Of a stretch of DNA of 64,000 nucleotides, positions 20,512 through 29,404 are shown piece by piece. This DNA comes from Streptomyces sp. HUAS ZL42 (lineage in GTDB: Bacteria > Actinomycetota > Actinomycetes > Streptomycetales > Streptomycetaceae), in assembly GCF_040782645.1 (NCBI RefSeq), contig NZ_CP160403.1, positions 7,227,001 through 7,291,000 of the forward strand, read 5' to 3'. The notes under the pieces were generated by a model that searched no databases, was not told where the DNA came from, and worked only from the letters and a program-made list of their open reading frames with translations. Numbering within the stretch: position 1 is the first letter of the stretch; each line of letters opens with the position of its first letter. The translations under genes and the position numbers were made by a program.

Positions 20512-21876
20512 ATGTCCAGTAGCCGTACGAGTCGCCCCCCGGTCCAGCGGGCCGGCAGACGGCCCGCGGCCCCCCGCCCGCCGCGCGACAATCCCGTACG
20601 ACGTCTCTGCACGCGCGCGCGGAAGGCCTGGGACCGGCCGCTGACCGCGTACTACCTGATCCTCGGCGGCAGCCTGCTGATCACCGTGCTGGGTCTGGTC
20701 ATGGTCTACTCGGCCTCCCAGATCACCGCGCTGCAGATGTCGCTGCCGGGGTCGTTCTTCTTCCGCAAGCAGTTCCTGGCCGCCGCCATCGGCGCCGGTC
20801 TGCTGCTGGTGGCCTCGCGGATGCCGGTGAAGCTGCACCGGGCACTGGCCTACCCGATCCTCGCCGGCGCCGTCTTTCTGATGGTCCTCGTGCAGGTGCC
20901 GGGGATAGGGATGGCGGTCAACGGCAATCAGAACTGGATCTCGCTCGGCGGCTCCTTCCAGATCCAGCCCAGCGAGTTCGGCAAGCTGGCGCTGGTGCTG
21001 TGGGGCGCCGACCTGCTCGCCCGCAAGCAGGACAAGAAGCTGCTGACCCAGTGGAAGCACATGCTGGTGCCGCTCGTGCCGGTCGCCTTCATGCTGCTCG
21101 GGCTGATCATGCTCGGCGGCGACATGGGTACGGCGATCATCCTGACGGCGATCCTGTTCGGCCTGCTGTGGCTGGTGGGGGCGCCGACCCGGCTGTTCGT
21201 CGGGGTTCTGTCGATCGCCGGCCTGATCGGTGTGATCCTCATCAAGACCAGCCCCAACCGCATGGCCCGGCTCGCCTGCATCGGCGCCACCGAACCCCGT
21301 GCCGGCGCCACCGACTGCTGGCAGGCCGTGCACGGCATCTACGCCCTCGCCTCCGGTGGAATCTTCGGCTCCGGGCTCGGTGCGAGTGTGGAGAAATGGG
21401 GCCAACTCCCCGAAGCGCACACCGACTTCATCTTCGCCGTCACCGGTGAGGAACTGGGCCTGGCGGGGACACTGTCGGTGCTCGCCCTGTTCGCGGCTCT
21501 AGGCTATGCGGGTATCCGCGTGGCCGGACGCACGGAGGACCCCTTCGTGAGGTATGCCGCGGGAGGTGTGACCACCTGGATCGTCGCGCAGGCGGTGATC
21601 AACATCGGTGCGGTGCTCGGCCTGCTGCCGATCGCCGGCGTCCCCCTCCCGCTGTTCTCCTACGGGGGATCCGCCCTGCTGCCGACCATGTTCGCGATCG
21701 GGCTGCTGATCGCCTTCGCACGCGACGATCCCGCTGCGCGGGCGGCGCTTGCGATGCGGCAACCCCGCTTTGGTAGAAAGCGGGGGGCGGGGGGCTCTGT
21801 GCAGGATCGGAGCCCCCGGAGATGGAACACGATGCGACGGCGTGCCTCGGCGGCGCGCTCGTCCGGAGAGCGGTGA
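20512..21876 (+). CDS. ftsW: Septal glycosyltransferase FtsW (SEDS family)
   Basis: A 454-aa SEDS-family peptidoglycan glycosyltransferase that polymerises lipid II with FtsI. About ten membrane helices lie between residues 45 and 405; the conserved catalytic-type Asp lies in MLGGDMGTAIIL, and the family signatures NQNWISLGG...QPSEFGK and PLPLFSYGGSALLPTM are present. The N-terminus (RAGRRPAAPRPPRDNP) and the C-terminal 45 residues are basic and cytoplasmic. The ATG at 20512 has only a weak AGG upstream. Confidence 0.95.
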   Translation: MSSSRTSRPPVQRAGRRPAAPRPPRDNPVRRLCTRARKAWDRPLTAYYLILGGSLLITVLGLVMVYSASQITALQMSLPGSFFFRKQFLAAAIGAGLLLVASRMPVKLHRALAYPILAGAVFLMVLVQVPGIGMAVNGNQNWISLGGSFQIQPSEFGKLALVLWGADLLARKQDKKLLTQWKHMLVPLVPVAFMLLGLIMLGGDMGTAIILTAILFGLLWLVGAPTRLFVGVLSIAGLIGVILIKTSPNRMARLACIGATEPRAGATDCWQAVHGIYALASGGIFGSGLGASVEKWGQLPEAHTDFIFAVTGEELGLAGTLSVLALFAALGYAGIRVAGRTEDPFVRYAAGGVTTWIVAQAVINIGAVLGLLPIAGVPLPLFSYGGSALLPTMFAIGLLIAFARDDPAARAALAMRQPRFGRKRGAGGSVQDRSPRRWNTMRRRASAARSSGER

Positions 21877-21882
21877 ATTTCG

Positions 21883-22980
21883 GTGCATGTCGTACTCGCC
21901 GGTGGGGGGACCGCCGGCCACATCGAGCCCGCGCTCGCCCTCGCGGACGCCCTGCGCAGGCAGGATCCGACCGTGGGTGTCACGGCCCTGGGCACGGAAC
22001 GCGGCCTGGAGACCAAGCTCGTCCCCGAGCGGGGCTACGAGCTGGCACTGATCCCGGCCGTACCGCTGCCACGCAAGCCGACCCCCGAGCTGATCACCGT
22101 CCCGGGCCGGCTGCGCGGCACGATCAAGGCCGCCGAGCAGATCCTCGAGCGCACCAGGGCCGACGCCGTCGTCGGCTTCGGTGGCTACGTCGCACTGCCC
22201 GGCTATCTCGCCGCCAAGCGACTCGGCGTGCCCATCGTGGTTCACGAGGCCAACGCCCGCCCCGGCCTGGCCAACAAGATCGGCTCCCGGTACGCCGCCC
22301 AGGTAGCCGTCTCCAGCCCTGACAGCAAGCTGCGAGGCGCCCGTTACATCGGCATCCCGCTGCGCCGTTCCATCGCCACCCTCGACCGGGCAGCCGCACG
22401 CCCGGAGGCCCGCGCGATGTTCGGCCTCGACCCGAACCTGCCCACGCTGCTCGTCTCCGGCGGATCGCAGGGCGCCCGCCGCCTCAACGAGGTCGTCCAG
22501 CAGGTCGCGCCGTGGCTGCAGCAGGCCGGCATCCAGATCCTGCACGCGGTCGGCCCGAAGAACGAACTGCCGCAGGTCCAGCAGATGCCGGGAATGCCCC
22601 CCTATGTCCCGGTACCGTACGTGGACCGGATGGACCTCGCGTACGCCGCCGCCGACATGATGCTCTGCCGCGCGGGTGCGATGACCGTCGCCGAACTCTC
22701 CGCCGTCGGACTCCCGGCCGCCTACGTCCCGCTGCCCATCGGCAACGGCGAACAGCGGCTCAACGCCCAGCCGGTGGTGAAGGCCGGCGGCGGCCTCCTG
22801 GTCGACGACGCGGAACTGACCCCCGACTGGGTCCGGGAGAACGTCCTGCCCGTGCTCGCCGACCCGCACCGGCTGTACGAGATGTCCCGCGCCGCCGGAG
22901 AGTTCGGCCGGCGGGACGCCGACGACCTGCTCGTCGGCATGGTGTACGAGGCGATCGCCGCGCATCGTGCGCATCGATAG
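21883..22980 (+). CDS. murG: Lipid II synthase MurG
   Basis: A 365-aa GT28 glycosyltransferase that adds GlcNAc to lipid I at the inner face of the membrane. Begins [20 protein letters not shown] (glycine-rich loop 1), with loop [15 protein letters not shown] and a donor-binding motif [24 protein letters not shown]. The GTG at 21883 lies 6 nt after the ftsW stop. Confidence 0.96.
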   Translation: MHVVLAGGGTAGHIEPALALADALRRQDPTVGVTALGTERGLETKLVPERGYELALIPAVPLPRKPTPELITVPGRLRGTIKAAEQILERTRADAVVGFGGYVALPGYLAAKRLGVPIVVHEANARPGLANKIGSRYAAQVAVSSPDSKLRGARYIGIPLRRSIATLDRAAARPEARAMFGLDPNLPTLLVSGGSQGARRLNEVVQQVAPWLQQAGIQILHAVGPKNELPQVQQMPGMPPYVPVPYVDRMDLAYAAADMMLCRAGAMTVAELSAVGLPAAYVPLPIGNGEQRLNAQPVVKAGGGLLVDDAELTPDWVRENVLPVLADPHRLYEMSRAAGEFGRRDADDLLVGMVYEAIAAHRAHR

Positions 22981-23018
22981 GCCGGTCTTCAGGACCGTAT
23001 GAACGAAGGGCAGGAAGT

Positions 23019-23813
23019 GTGGCCGGACCGACCGTCGCCGAACGCGGTGAACGCCAGCAGGAGTCGTCCGGCCCGCCCCTCGCCCGGCGGTTGGGGCCGC
23101 GCAGACTTCGTATGATCATCATCCTCGCGGTCGTGCTCGTGCTCCTCGGCGCGGGTGGCGTCTGGGTGTTGTACGGCTCGCAGTGGCTGCGTCTGGAGCG
23201 AGTCTCCGTCTCGGGCACGAGCGTCCTGACGCCGGAACAGGTGCGCGAGGCCGCCGACGCACCGGTCGGGGCTCCGCTGATTTCCGTCGACACCGACGCG
23301 ATCGAAGAGCGGCTCCGCCGGAAATTGCCCCGAATTGACGCGGTTGACGTGGTGCGCTCCTGGCCTCATGGAATCGGGCTGAAAGTGACCGAACGCGTTC
23401 CGGTTCTGATTGTCCAAAAGGGCGGAAACTTCGTGGAAGTGGACGACGAAGGTGTCCGTTTCGCTACGGTTTCCGGCGCTCCGAAAGGCGTCCCCGCCCT
23501 GGAATTGGCCGCCTCTTCCTCAAGCTCGGCCTCCGCGAGCCTGCGGCGTTTCGGCGAGGACCGGCTGGTGCGCGAGGCGGTCCGGGTCGCCGGTGACATT
23601 CCGGCCGCCGTGGCCCGCGTCACCAGGGTGGTCAAGGTGCGTTCCTATGACGACATCTCGCTGGAGTTGGGCAACGGCCGTACCGTCGCCTGGGGCAGCT
23701 CCGAGCAGGGCGCCGCGAAGGCCCGTACGCTCTCCGCACTCATGAAAGCCGCCCCCGATGCGCGGTACTTCGACGTCAGCGTTCCCACCGCCCCTGCGTC
23801 ATCAGGGAGTTGA
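23019..23813 (+). CDS. ftsQ: Cell-division protein FtsQ
   Basis: A 264-aa bitopic membrane protein of the divisome: cytoplasmic N-terminus, membrane segment MIIILAVVLVLLGAGGVWVL (about residues 32-51), POTRA domain LERVSVSGTSVLTPEQV, then the FtsQ/DivIB beta domain. The GTG at 23019 follows GGCAGGAA. MurC, which often sits between murG and ftsQ, is absent. From about 23310 to 23515 the codons are noticeably richer in A and T (AAA, GAA, ATT, GTT) than in neighbouring genes. Confidence 0.93.
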   Translation: MAGPTVAERGERQQESSGPPLARRLGPRRLRMIIILAVVLVLLGAGGVWVLYGSQWLRLERVSVSGTSVLTPEQVREAADAPVGAPLISVDTDAIEERLRRKLPRIDAVDVVRSWPHGIGLKVTERVPVLIVQKGGNFVEVDDEGVRFATVSGAPKGVPALELAASSSSSASASLRRFGEDRLVREAVRVAGDIPAAVARVTRVVKVRSYDDISLELGNGRTVAWGSSEQGAAKARTLSALMKAAPDARYFDVSVPTAPASSGS

Positions 23814-23861
23814 CGCACATCTGCGCAGGCCAGCACCCTGGTTGGGCAGCGCTATGGCTGA

Positions 23862-23874
23862 TCACATAGGGTGA
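23862..23874. promoter_or_regulatory. BldD-box-like palindrome upstream of ftsZ
   Basis: TCACATAGGGTGA matches the BldD consensus TNACNCWGNGTNA at every fixed position but one. It lies 49 nt downstream of the ftsQ stop and 216 nt before the ftsZ start. ftsZ is a known BldD target in Streptomyces; that this exact site is used is inferred. Confidence 0.6.
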
Positions 23875-23903
23875 AAAGAAAAACGGGAGGTTCGGCGTGT
23901 TCG

Positions 23904-23933
23904 TTGAACGTGCGCCACTTGTCGACTTAGTGT
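23904..23933 (+). promoter_or_regulatory. Putative ftsZ promoter
   Basis: TTGAAC (23904-23909), 18 nt, TAGTGT (23928-23933), inside the 276-nt ftsQ-ftsZ gap. Streptomyces ftsZ has several promoters, including a sporulation-induced one; I cannot say which this is. Confidence 0.4.
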
Positions 23934-23958
23934 CCTGTTCAGAAGATTCCAGGGAACA

Positions 23959-23994
23959 GACACACTGGTAACCCTAAACTTCAACGTTAGGGTT
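23959..23994 (+). promoter_or_regulatory. WhiA-type GACAC motif and hairpin in the ftsZ leader
   Basis: GACAC at 23959-23963 matches the WhiA core motif. Seven bases later a perfect 8-bp inverted repeat AACCCTAA/TTAGGGTT (23970-23977 with 23987-23994) brackets 9 nt. It is either an operator or a leader hairpin about 95 nt before the ftsZ start. Confidence 0.45.
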
Positions 23995-24089
23995 CGGGTC
24001 GGCGTTCGGACCGTCCCATTCGGCATCAGTCGTCGGATCGCATGACCCGCGAGACGACGGCACGTAACTCGAGGCGAGAGGCCTTCGAC

Positions 24090-25286
24090 GTGGCAGCACC
24101 GCAGAACTACCTCGCAGTCATCAAAGTCATCGGTGTCGGCGGCGGTGGTGTCAATGCCATCAACCGGATGATCGAGGTCGGTCTCAAGGGCGTCGAGTTC
24201 ATCGCCATCAACACCGACGCGCAGGCGCTGTTGATGAGCGACGCCGACGTCAAGCTCGACGTCGGCCGCGAACTCACCCGCGGACTCGGCGCCGGAGCAA
24301 ACCCGGCCGTCGGCCGCAAGGCCGCCGAGGATCACCGTGAGGAGATCGAGGAGGTCCTCAAGGGGGCCGACATGGTCTTCGTGACGGCCGGTGAAGGCGG
24401 CGGCACCGGCACCGGCGGCGCGCCCGTCGTGGCCAACATCGCTCGCTCCCTCGGTGCCCTCACCATCGGCGTGGTCACGCGCCCCTTCACCTTCGAGGGA
24501 CGGCGCCGCGCGAACCAGGCCGAGGACGGCATCGCGGAGCTCCGCGAAGAGGTCGACACCCTCATCGTCATCCCGAACGACCGGCTGCTGTCCATCTCGG
24601 ACCGCCAGGTCTCGGTTCTGGACGCCTTCAAGTCGGCGGACCAGGTCCTGCTCTCCGGCGTTCAGGGCATCACCGACCTCATCACCACGCCGGGCCTGAT
24701 CAACCTGGACTTCGCCGACGTCAAGTCGGTCATGTCCGAGGCCGGTTCGGCCCTCATGGGCATCGGTTCGGCCCGCGGCGACGACCGCGCGGTGGCCGCG
24801 GCCGAGATGGCGATCTCCTCGCCGCTCCTGGAGGCGTCCATCGACGGCGCCCGGGGCGTGCTGCTGTCGATCTCCGGCGGCTCGGACCTCGGTCTGTTCG
24901 AGATCAACGAGGCCGCCCAGCTGGTGAGCGAGGCCGCCCACCCCGAGGCCAACATCATCTTCGGTGCGGTGATCGACGACGCCCTCGGCGACGAGGTCCG
25001 GGTCACCGTGATCGCGGCCGGCTTCGACGGGGGGCAGCCCCCGGCCCGCCGGGACAACGTCCTCGGTTCGTCCTCGGCCTCCGCGCGGCGCGACGAGCCG
25101 ACTCCGGTACGGCAGTCCGAGAGCCGTCCGTCCTTCGGCTCGCTCGGCAGCGTCACGCCCAAGGAGGAGCCGGAGTCGGTTCCCGAGCCGGTGAACGACC
25201 TGCCGGCCGCCCCGCCGGTCCCGCCGTCGCGGGCCTACTCGGACAGCGCGGCCGAGGAGCTGGACGTGCCGGACTTCCTGAAGTGA
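24090..25286 (+). CDS. ftsZ: Cell-division GTPase FtsZ
   Basis: A 398-aa tubulin homologue that assembles the Z-ring, and in Streptomyces the ladder of rings in sporulating hyphae. GTP-binding signature GGGTGTGG at residues 103-110, N-terminal loop [16 protein letters not shown]7 loop [15 protein letters not shown], a disordered Pro/Ser/Glu-rich linker (about 320-385) and the C-terminal docking peptide LDVPDFLK. The GTG at 24090 follows GAGAGG; the frame is open from 24042. The length equals that of other Streptomyces FtsZ proteins. Confidence 0.97.
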   Translation: MAAPQNYLAVIKVIGVGGGGVNAINRMIEVGLKGVEFIAINTDAQALLMSDADVKLDVGRELTRGLGAGANPAVGRKAAEDHREEIEEVLKGADMVFVTAGEGGGTGTGGAPVVANIARSLGALTIGVVTRPFTFEGRRRANQAEDGIAELREEVDTLIVIPNDRLLSISDRQVSVLDAFKSADQVLLSGVQGITDLITTPGLINLDFADVKSVMSEAGSALMGIGSARGDDRAVAAAEMAISSPLLEASIDGARGVLLSISGGSDLGLFEINEAAQLVSEAAHPEANIIFGAVIDDALGDEVRVTVIAAGFDGGQPPARRDNVLGSSSASARRDEPTPVRQSESRPSFGSLGSVTPKEEPESVPEPVNDLPAAPPVPPSRAYSDSAAEELDVPDFLK

Positions 25287-26011
25287 TAGGACAGCGCGAC
25301 ACCGTGAGCGGCGCGCACTTCGCCTTCACCGACCGGTGGGGCGGGGTGAGCGCCGTTCCGTACGAGGAGCTCAATCTCGGCGGGGCGGTCGGTGACGACT
25401 CCGGCGCGGTACGGACCAATCGGGAGCTGGCCGCCAAGTCGCTCGGCGTCGATCCCGCCCGGGTCGTCTGGATGAACCAGGTGCACGGGGCGGAAGTGGC
25501 GGTAGTGGACGGACCCTGGGGTGGGCGTCCGGTGCCGGAGGTCGATGCGATCGTCACGGTGCGGCGCGGCCTCGCCCTCGCCGTCCTCACCGCCGACTGC
25601 ACGCCCGTCCTGCTCGCCGACCCGGTCGCCGGGATCGCCGCCGCGGCCCACGCCGGCCGGCCCGGAATGGTGGCCGGGGTCGTCCCCGCCGCCGTACGGG
25701 CCATGGTGGAACTCGGTGCCGAGCCGTCCCGGATCGTCGCCCGCACCGGACCCGCCGTCTGCGGCCGGTGCTACGAGGTGCCTGAGGCGATGCGCGCCGA
25801 AGTGGCCGCCGTCGAGCCGGCGGCGCACGCCGAGACGAGCTGGGGCACGCCGGCGGTCGACGTGGCCGCCGGAGTGCACGCGCAGCTCGAACGGCTCGGG
25901 GTGTGCGACCGGGAGCAGTCGCCGGTGTGCACTCTGGAATCGGGCGACCACTTCTCGTACCGCCGCGATCGCACCACCGGGCGACTCGCGGGATATGTCT
26001 GGCTGGACTGA
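25283..26011 (+). CDS. pgeF: Laccase-domain protein PgeF (YfiH)
   Basis: A 242-aa protein of the YfiH/PgeF family, linked to peptidoglycan editing (removal of L-Ser from UDP-MurNAc precursors) and also described with purine nucleoside activities. Metal or catalytic positions are in [22 protein letters not shown] and AAHAGRPGM; the usual AHAGWRG reads AHAGRPG here. The GTG at 25283 overlaps the ftsZ stop as GTGA. Position directly after ftsZ is conserved in actinobacteria. Confidence 0.9.
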   Translation: MIGQRDTVSGAHFAFTDRWGGVSAVPYEELNLGGAVGDDSGAVRTNRELAAKSLGVDPARVVWMNQVHGAEVAVVDGPWGGRPVPEVDAIVTVRRGLALAVLTADCTPVLLADPVAGIAAAAHAGRPGMVAGVVPAAVRAMVELGAEPSRIVARTGPAVCGRCYEVPEAMRAEVAAVEPAAHAETSWGTPAVDVAAGVHAQLERLGVCDREQSPVCTLESGDHFSYRRDRTTGRLAGYVWLD

Positions 26012-26736
26012 TGGGCATGACGGACCGCAAGGACGAACTCGCCGCGAACCTGGCGAAGGTGGAGCGACGCATCGCCGCCGCCTGCGCCGCCGCAGGGCGC
26101 GGGCGCGAAGAGGTGACCCTGATCGTGGTCACCAAGACCTATCCGGCGGGGGACGTGAGGATCCTGTCCGAACTCGGTGTGCGCCACGTCGCCGAGAACC
26201 GCGACCAGGACGCGGCGCCCAAGGCCGCCGCGTGCTCGGATCTGCCCCTCACTTGGCACTTTGTTGGTCAATTGCAGACCAACAAAGTGCGATCTGTAGT
26301 CGGTTATGCGGATCTCGTGCAGTCCGTCGATCGTTCCAAGCTGGTGACGGCCCTGTCGAAGGAGGCCGAGCGGGCCGGGCGTGAGGTGGGCTGCCTCATT
26401 CAGGTCGCGCTCGACGCGGGAGCGAGCGGGAGAGGGGAGCGCGGTGGCGTGGCACCCGGCGGAATCGAAGAGTTGGCCGGGCTTGTCGCGGAGGCTCCGG
26501 GTCTGCGGCTCGACGGGCTGATGACCGTCGCCCCGCTCACCGGGGAGTATGCGGGGCGTCAACAGGCGGCGTTCGAGCGGTTGATGGATTTGTCGACTGA
26601 CCTGCGCCGAGCCCATCCGGCTGCGAACATGGTCTCGGCAGGGATGAGTGCGGATCTCGAACAGGCCGTTGCGGCCGGAGCGACACATGTGCGCGTCGGC
26701 ACTGCGGTACTCGGAGTCCGCCCCAGGCTCGGGTAA
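26011..26736 (+). CDS. YggS/YBL036C-type PLP-homeostasis protein
   Basis: A 241-aa PLP-binding alanine-racemase-fold protein that buffers pyridoxal phosphate. The PLP lysine lies in LIVVTKTYPAGDVRIL, the family motif WHFVGQLQTNKVR follows, and the phosphate-binding end is MSADLEQAVAAGATHVRVGTAVLG. Starts in the pgeF stop (TGATG). The bases coding for the WHFVGQLQTNKVR motif form a perfect 14-bp inverted repeat and use codons rare for this genome. Followed by a 128-nt gap before sepF. Confidence 0.93.
   Translation: MGMTDRKDELAANLAKVERRIAAACAAAGRGREEVTLIVVTKTYPAGDVRILSELGVRHVAENRDQDAAPKAAACSDLPLTWHFVGQLQTNKVRSVVGYADLVQSVDRSKLVTALSKEAERAGREVGCLIQVALDAGASGRGERGGVAPGGIEELAGLVAEAPGLRLDGLMTVAPLTGEYAGRQQAAFERLMDLSTDLRRAHPAANMVSAGMSADLEQAVAAGATHVRVGTAVLGVRPRLG
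26256..26290. repeat. Perfect 14-bp inverted repeat inside the YggS-type gene
   Basis: GCACTTTGTTGGTC (26256-26269) and GACCAACAAAGTGC (26277-26290) flank the 7-nt loop AATTGCA. The arms use TTT, GTT, CAA, TTG and AAA codons, which are scarce elsewhere in the window. No T-tract follows, so it is not a standard terminator. Confidence 0.9.
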
Positions 26737-26864
26737 CGTCGCCAAGAAGTCGGACCACAGCAGAAAATATGGTCATTACCGTCGAAAGGCGGACATAAGG
26801 ACCACGTGGATCGCGGGACCTGGTAATCGTCAGCCGATCCACCACAGAGCGGAGGACTCAGAGC

Positions 26865-27506
26865 ATGGCCGGCGCGATGCGCAAGATGGCGGTCTACCTC
26901 GGCCTCGTGGAGGACGATGGGTACGACGGCCGGGGATTCGACCCCGACGACGACTTCGAACCCGAACTGGACCCGGAGCCCGAGCGGGATCACCGGCGGC
27001 ACGAGCCGTCGCACCAGTCGCACAGTGCACATCAGTCCCAACGGGACGAAGAGGTGCGAATCGTGCAACCGCCCTCGCCGCGCGAGCCGGTGGCCCGTTC
27101 TGCTTCGCTACCCGCGGAATCCGGACGTCCGGCGCGCATCGCGCCCGTGGCGTCCATCACACAAGAACGCGCAAGTCTGGAGAAGAACGCACCGGTGATC
27201 ATGCCCAAGGTCGTGTCGGAACGAGAGCCTTACCGGATCACCACGCTTCACCCGCGGACCTACAACGAGGCCCGTACCATCGGGGAACACTTCCGTGAGG
27301 GCACCCCGGTGATCATGAATCTGACTGAGATGGATGACACAGACGCGAAGCGACTTGTCGACTTTGCGGCAGGTTTGGTGTTTGGTCTTCACGGCAGCAT
27401 CGAGCGGGTGACGCAGAAGGTGTTCCTGTTGTCGCCTGCTAACGTCGATGTCACGGCGGAGGACAAGGCCCGCATCGCAGAGGGCGGGTTCTTCAACCAG
27501 AGCTGA
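26865..27506 (+). CDS. sepF: Z-ring membrane anchor SepF
   Basis: A 213-aa SepF protein. The N-terminus [16 protein letters not shown] is the membrane-binding helix, residues 20-110 are an acidic, disordered linker ([15 protein letters not shown]), and residues 120-205 are the SepF core ([42 protein letters not shown]) that binds FtsZ. Actinobacteria lack FtsA, so SepF is the expected Z-ring tether. The ATG at 26865 follows GGAGG. Confidence 0.95.
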   Translation: MAGAMRKMAVYLGLVEDDGYDGRGFDPDDDFEPELDPEPERDHRRHEPSHQSHSAHQSQRDEEVRIVQPPSPREPVARSASLPAESGRPARIAPVASITQERASLEKNAPVIMPKVVSEREPYRITTLHPRTYNEARTIGEHFREGTPVIMNLTEMDDTDAKRLVDFAAGLVFGLHGSIERVTQKVFLLSPANVDVTAEDKARIAEGGFFNQS

Positions 27507-27569
27507 GACGCACGACCGGAAAACAGCAGTAAACGCAGCACGTAAGCAGGGGAGAGGGAAGCACCGATC

Positions 27570-27854
27570 ATGAGCGTGGTCCTGGATGTCATCTACATCG
27601 CGCTGATGGTGTTCCTCATCGTGCTCATCTTCCGGTTGGTCATGGACTATGTCTTCCAGTTCGCCCGCTCATGGCAACCCGGCAAGGCGATGGTGGTCGT
27701 TCTGGAGGCCACCTACACTGTCACCGATCCACCGCTCAAGCTTCTGCGGCGGGTCATCCCGCCGCTGCGTCTCGGGGGCGTGGCGCTCGACCTGTCCTTC
27801 TTCGTACTGATGATCATCGTCTACATCCTGATCTCGATCGTGAGCCGGCTGTGA
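27570..27854 (+). CDS. YggT-family membrane protein
   Basis: A 94-aa protein with two membrane helices (about residues 6-26 and 70-92) and the YggT-family middle WQPGKAMVVVLEATYTVTDPPLKLLRRVIPPLR. Its constant place between sepF and divIVA suggests a division or polar-growth role; the function is unproven. The ATG at 27570 follows GAGAGGGAA. Confidence 0.93.
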   Translation: MSVVLDVIYIALMVFLIVLIFRLVMDYVFQFARSWQPGKAMVVVLEATYTVTDPPLKLLRRVIPPLRLGGVALDLSFFVLMIIVYILISIVSRL

Positions 27855-27906
27855 GCGATGTGAACTACCGTCTTGCCGATGCCGACGACTACGTTGAGGT
27901 GAAGAG

Positions 27907-29061
27907 ATGCCGTTGACCCCCGAGGACGTGCGGAACAAGCAGTTCACGACCGTCCGCCTCCGAGAAGGCTATGACGAGGACGAGGTCGATGCCTTCCTCG
28001 ACGAGGTCGAAGCCGAACTGACCCGTCTTCTCCGCGAGAACGAGGACCTGCGCGCCAAACTGGCCGCGGCCACGCGTGCTGCTGCCCAGAACCAGCAGAA
28101 CATGCGCAAGCCTCCGGAGCAGGATCAGCAGCCCGGCATTCCGAACCAGGGCATGCGAGGCCCGGGTGCACCGGTGCCCGCCGGCATATCGGGCCCGCCG
28201 CAGCAGCCGATGGGTGGCCCCATGGGTGGCCCGCCCCAGCTGCCGAGCGGTGCCCCGCAGCTGCCTGCCGGTCCCAGCGGTCAGGGTCCGCAGGGTCCCG
28301 GTCCGATGGGCCAGGGTCCGATGGGTCAAGGCCCGATGGGCCAGGGTCCGATGGGTCAAGGCCCGATGGGCGGTCAGCCGCCCATGCAGCAGATGGGTGG
28401 CCCGATGGGCGGCCCCATGGGCGGTCCCATGGGCGGTCCGATGGGCGGCCCCGGTCAGGGCCCCGGCGGCGACAGCGCCGCCCGTGTCCTCTCGCTGGCC
28501 CAGCAGACCGCCGACCAGGCGATCGCCGAGGCCCGCTCCGAGGCCAACAAGATCGTCGGTGAGGCGCGTTCGCGCGCCGAGGGTCTCGAGCGGGACGCCC
28601 GCGCGAAGGCCGACGCCCTTGAGCGGGACGCGCAGGAGAAGCACCGCGTCGCGATGGGCTCCCTGGAGTCCGCCCGCGCCACGCTGGAGCGGAAGGTCGA
28701 GGACCTCCGTGGCTTCGAGCGCGAGTACCGCACGCGCCTGAAGTCCTACCTCGAGTCGCAGCTGCGTCAGCTGGAGACCCAGGCGGACGACTCGCTTGCC
28801 CCGCCGCGCACTCCGGCCACGGCGTCCCTGCCGCCGTCCCCGGCGCCCTCCATGGCTCCGGCCGGCGCGAGCGCCCCGTCCTACGGCGGCAACCCGATGG
28901 GTGGTGCGCCGAGCCCCGCTGCTCCGTCCTACGGCGGGCAGCAGCAGATGACGCCGGCCATGACCCAGCCCATGGCGCCGGTCCGTCCGCAGGGTCCGTC
29001 TCCCATGGGCCAGGCGCCCTCACCGATGCGAGGCTTCCTCATCGACGAGGATGACAACTGA
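27907..29061 (+). CDS. divIVA: Polarity and tip-growth protein DivIVA
   Basis: A 384-aa DivIVA/Wag31 protein that marks hyphal tips and recruits the wall-synthesis machinery. The N-terminal lipid-binding DivIVA domain is [20 protein letters not shown] (residues 2-60), with a first coiled coil at 25-60. Residues 70-195 form a Pro/Gly/Gln/Met linker with GPMGQ and GGPM repeats. A second coiled coil (about 200-290) and a Pro/Ala/Gly-rich tail follow. In Streptomyces it is essential and is phosphorylated by AfsK. The ATG at 27907 follows TGAGGTGAAGAG. Confidence 0.96.
   Translation: MPLTPEDVRNKQFTTVRLREGYDEDEVDAFLDEVEAELTRLLRENEDLRAKLAAATRAAAQNQQNMRKPPEQDQQPGIPNQGMRGPGAPVPAGISGPPQQPMGGPMGGPPQLPSGAPQLPAGPSGQGPQGPGPMGQGPMGQGPMGQGPMGQGPMGGQPPMQQMGGPMGGPMGGPMGGPMGGPGQGPGGDSAARVLSLAQQTADQAIAEARSEANKIVGEARSRAEGLERDARAKADALERDAQEKHRVAMGSLESARATLERKVEDLRGFEREYRTRLKSYLESQLRQLETQADDSLAPPRTPATASLPPSPAPSMAPAGASAPSYGGNPMGGAPSPAAPSYGGQQQMTPAMTQPMAPVRPQGPSPMGQAPSPMRGFLIDEDDN
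28301..28460 (+). repeat. GPMGQ and GGPM coding repeats in divIVA
   Basis: A 15-bp unit coding GPMGQ is repeated about five times (28301-28372), followed after a short break by 12-bp units coding GGPM (28396-28455). Alternate copies differ at synonymous sites, which suggests copying in pairs. Confidence 0.85.
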
Positions 29062-29097
29062 CGGTTGGTAGTACGCCGTAGGCGTCGGCAGCGTTCA

Positions 29098-29137
29098 GGG
29101 CGAGGCCCCGGAATTTCATCCGGGGCCTCGCCCTTTT
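29098..29137 (+). terminator. Rho-independent terminator after divIVA
   Basis: GGGCGAGGCCCCGG (29098-29111) pairs with CCGGGGCCTCGCCC (29120-29133) across an 8-nt loop and is followed by TTTT. It closes the division cluster. The rest of the 343-nt gap before ileS (29138-29404) holds nothing I can name. Confidence 0.88.
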
Positions 29138-29404
29138 CCCATGCGCGTTCGGGGTTGTCGGGGTGGTTGTTCGGGCGGGGGCGCGTTTGTACGTGGGCAC
29201 GCAACGCCGAAGGCCTGGGGCACGGAGATTTTTCCGGGTGCCTTTGTGGTTGCCCGGCGTTGGTGCGGGCCCACGATGGCCCGCGGACCGACGGAGGAGC
29301 GGCTGGGCGGGTGCGGCTGACGGCGGCCCTGCGAGCGGCAGCCGCGGTGGGAGAGGGTCTGGAGGTGCAGTCACCGACGGCGCTGCACCTCCAGCGTGGG
29401 TGAG

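Noticed and set aside
28301..28460. Short regular repeats that could suggest a CRISPR array
   Set aside because: They are in-frame coding repeats of divIVA, with no unique spacers and no cas genes.
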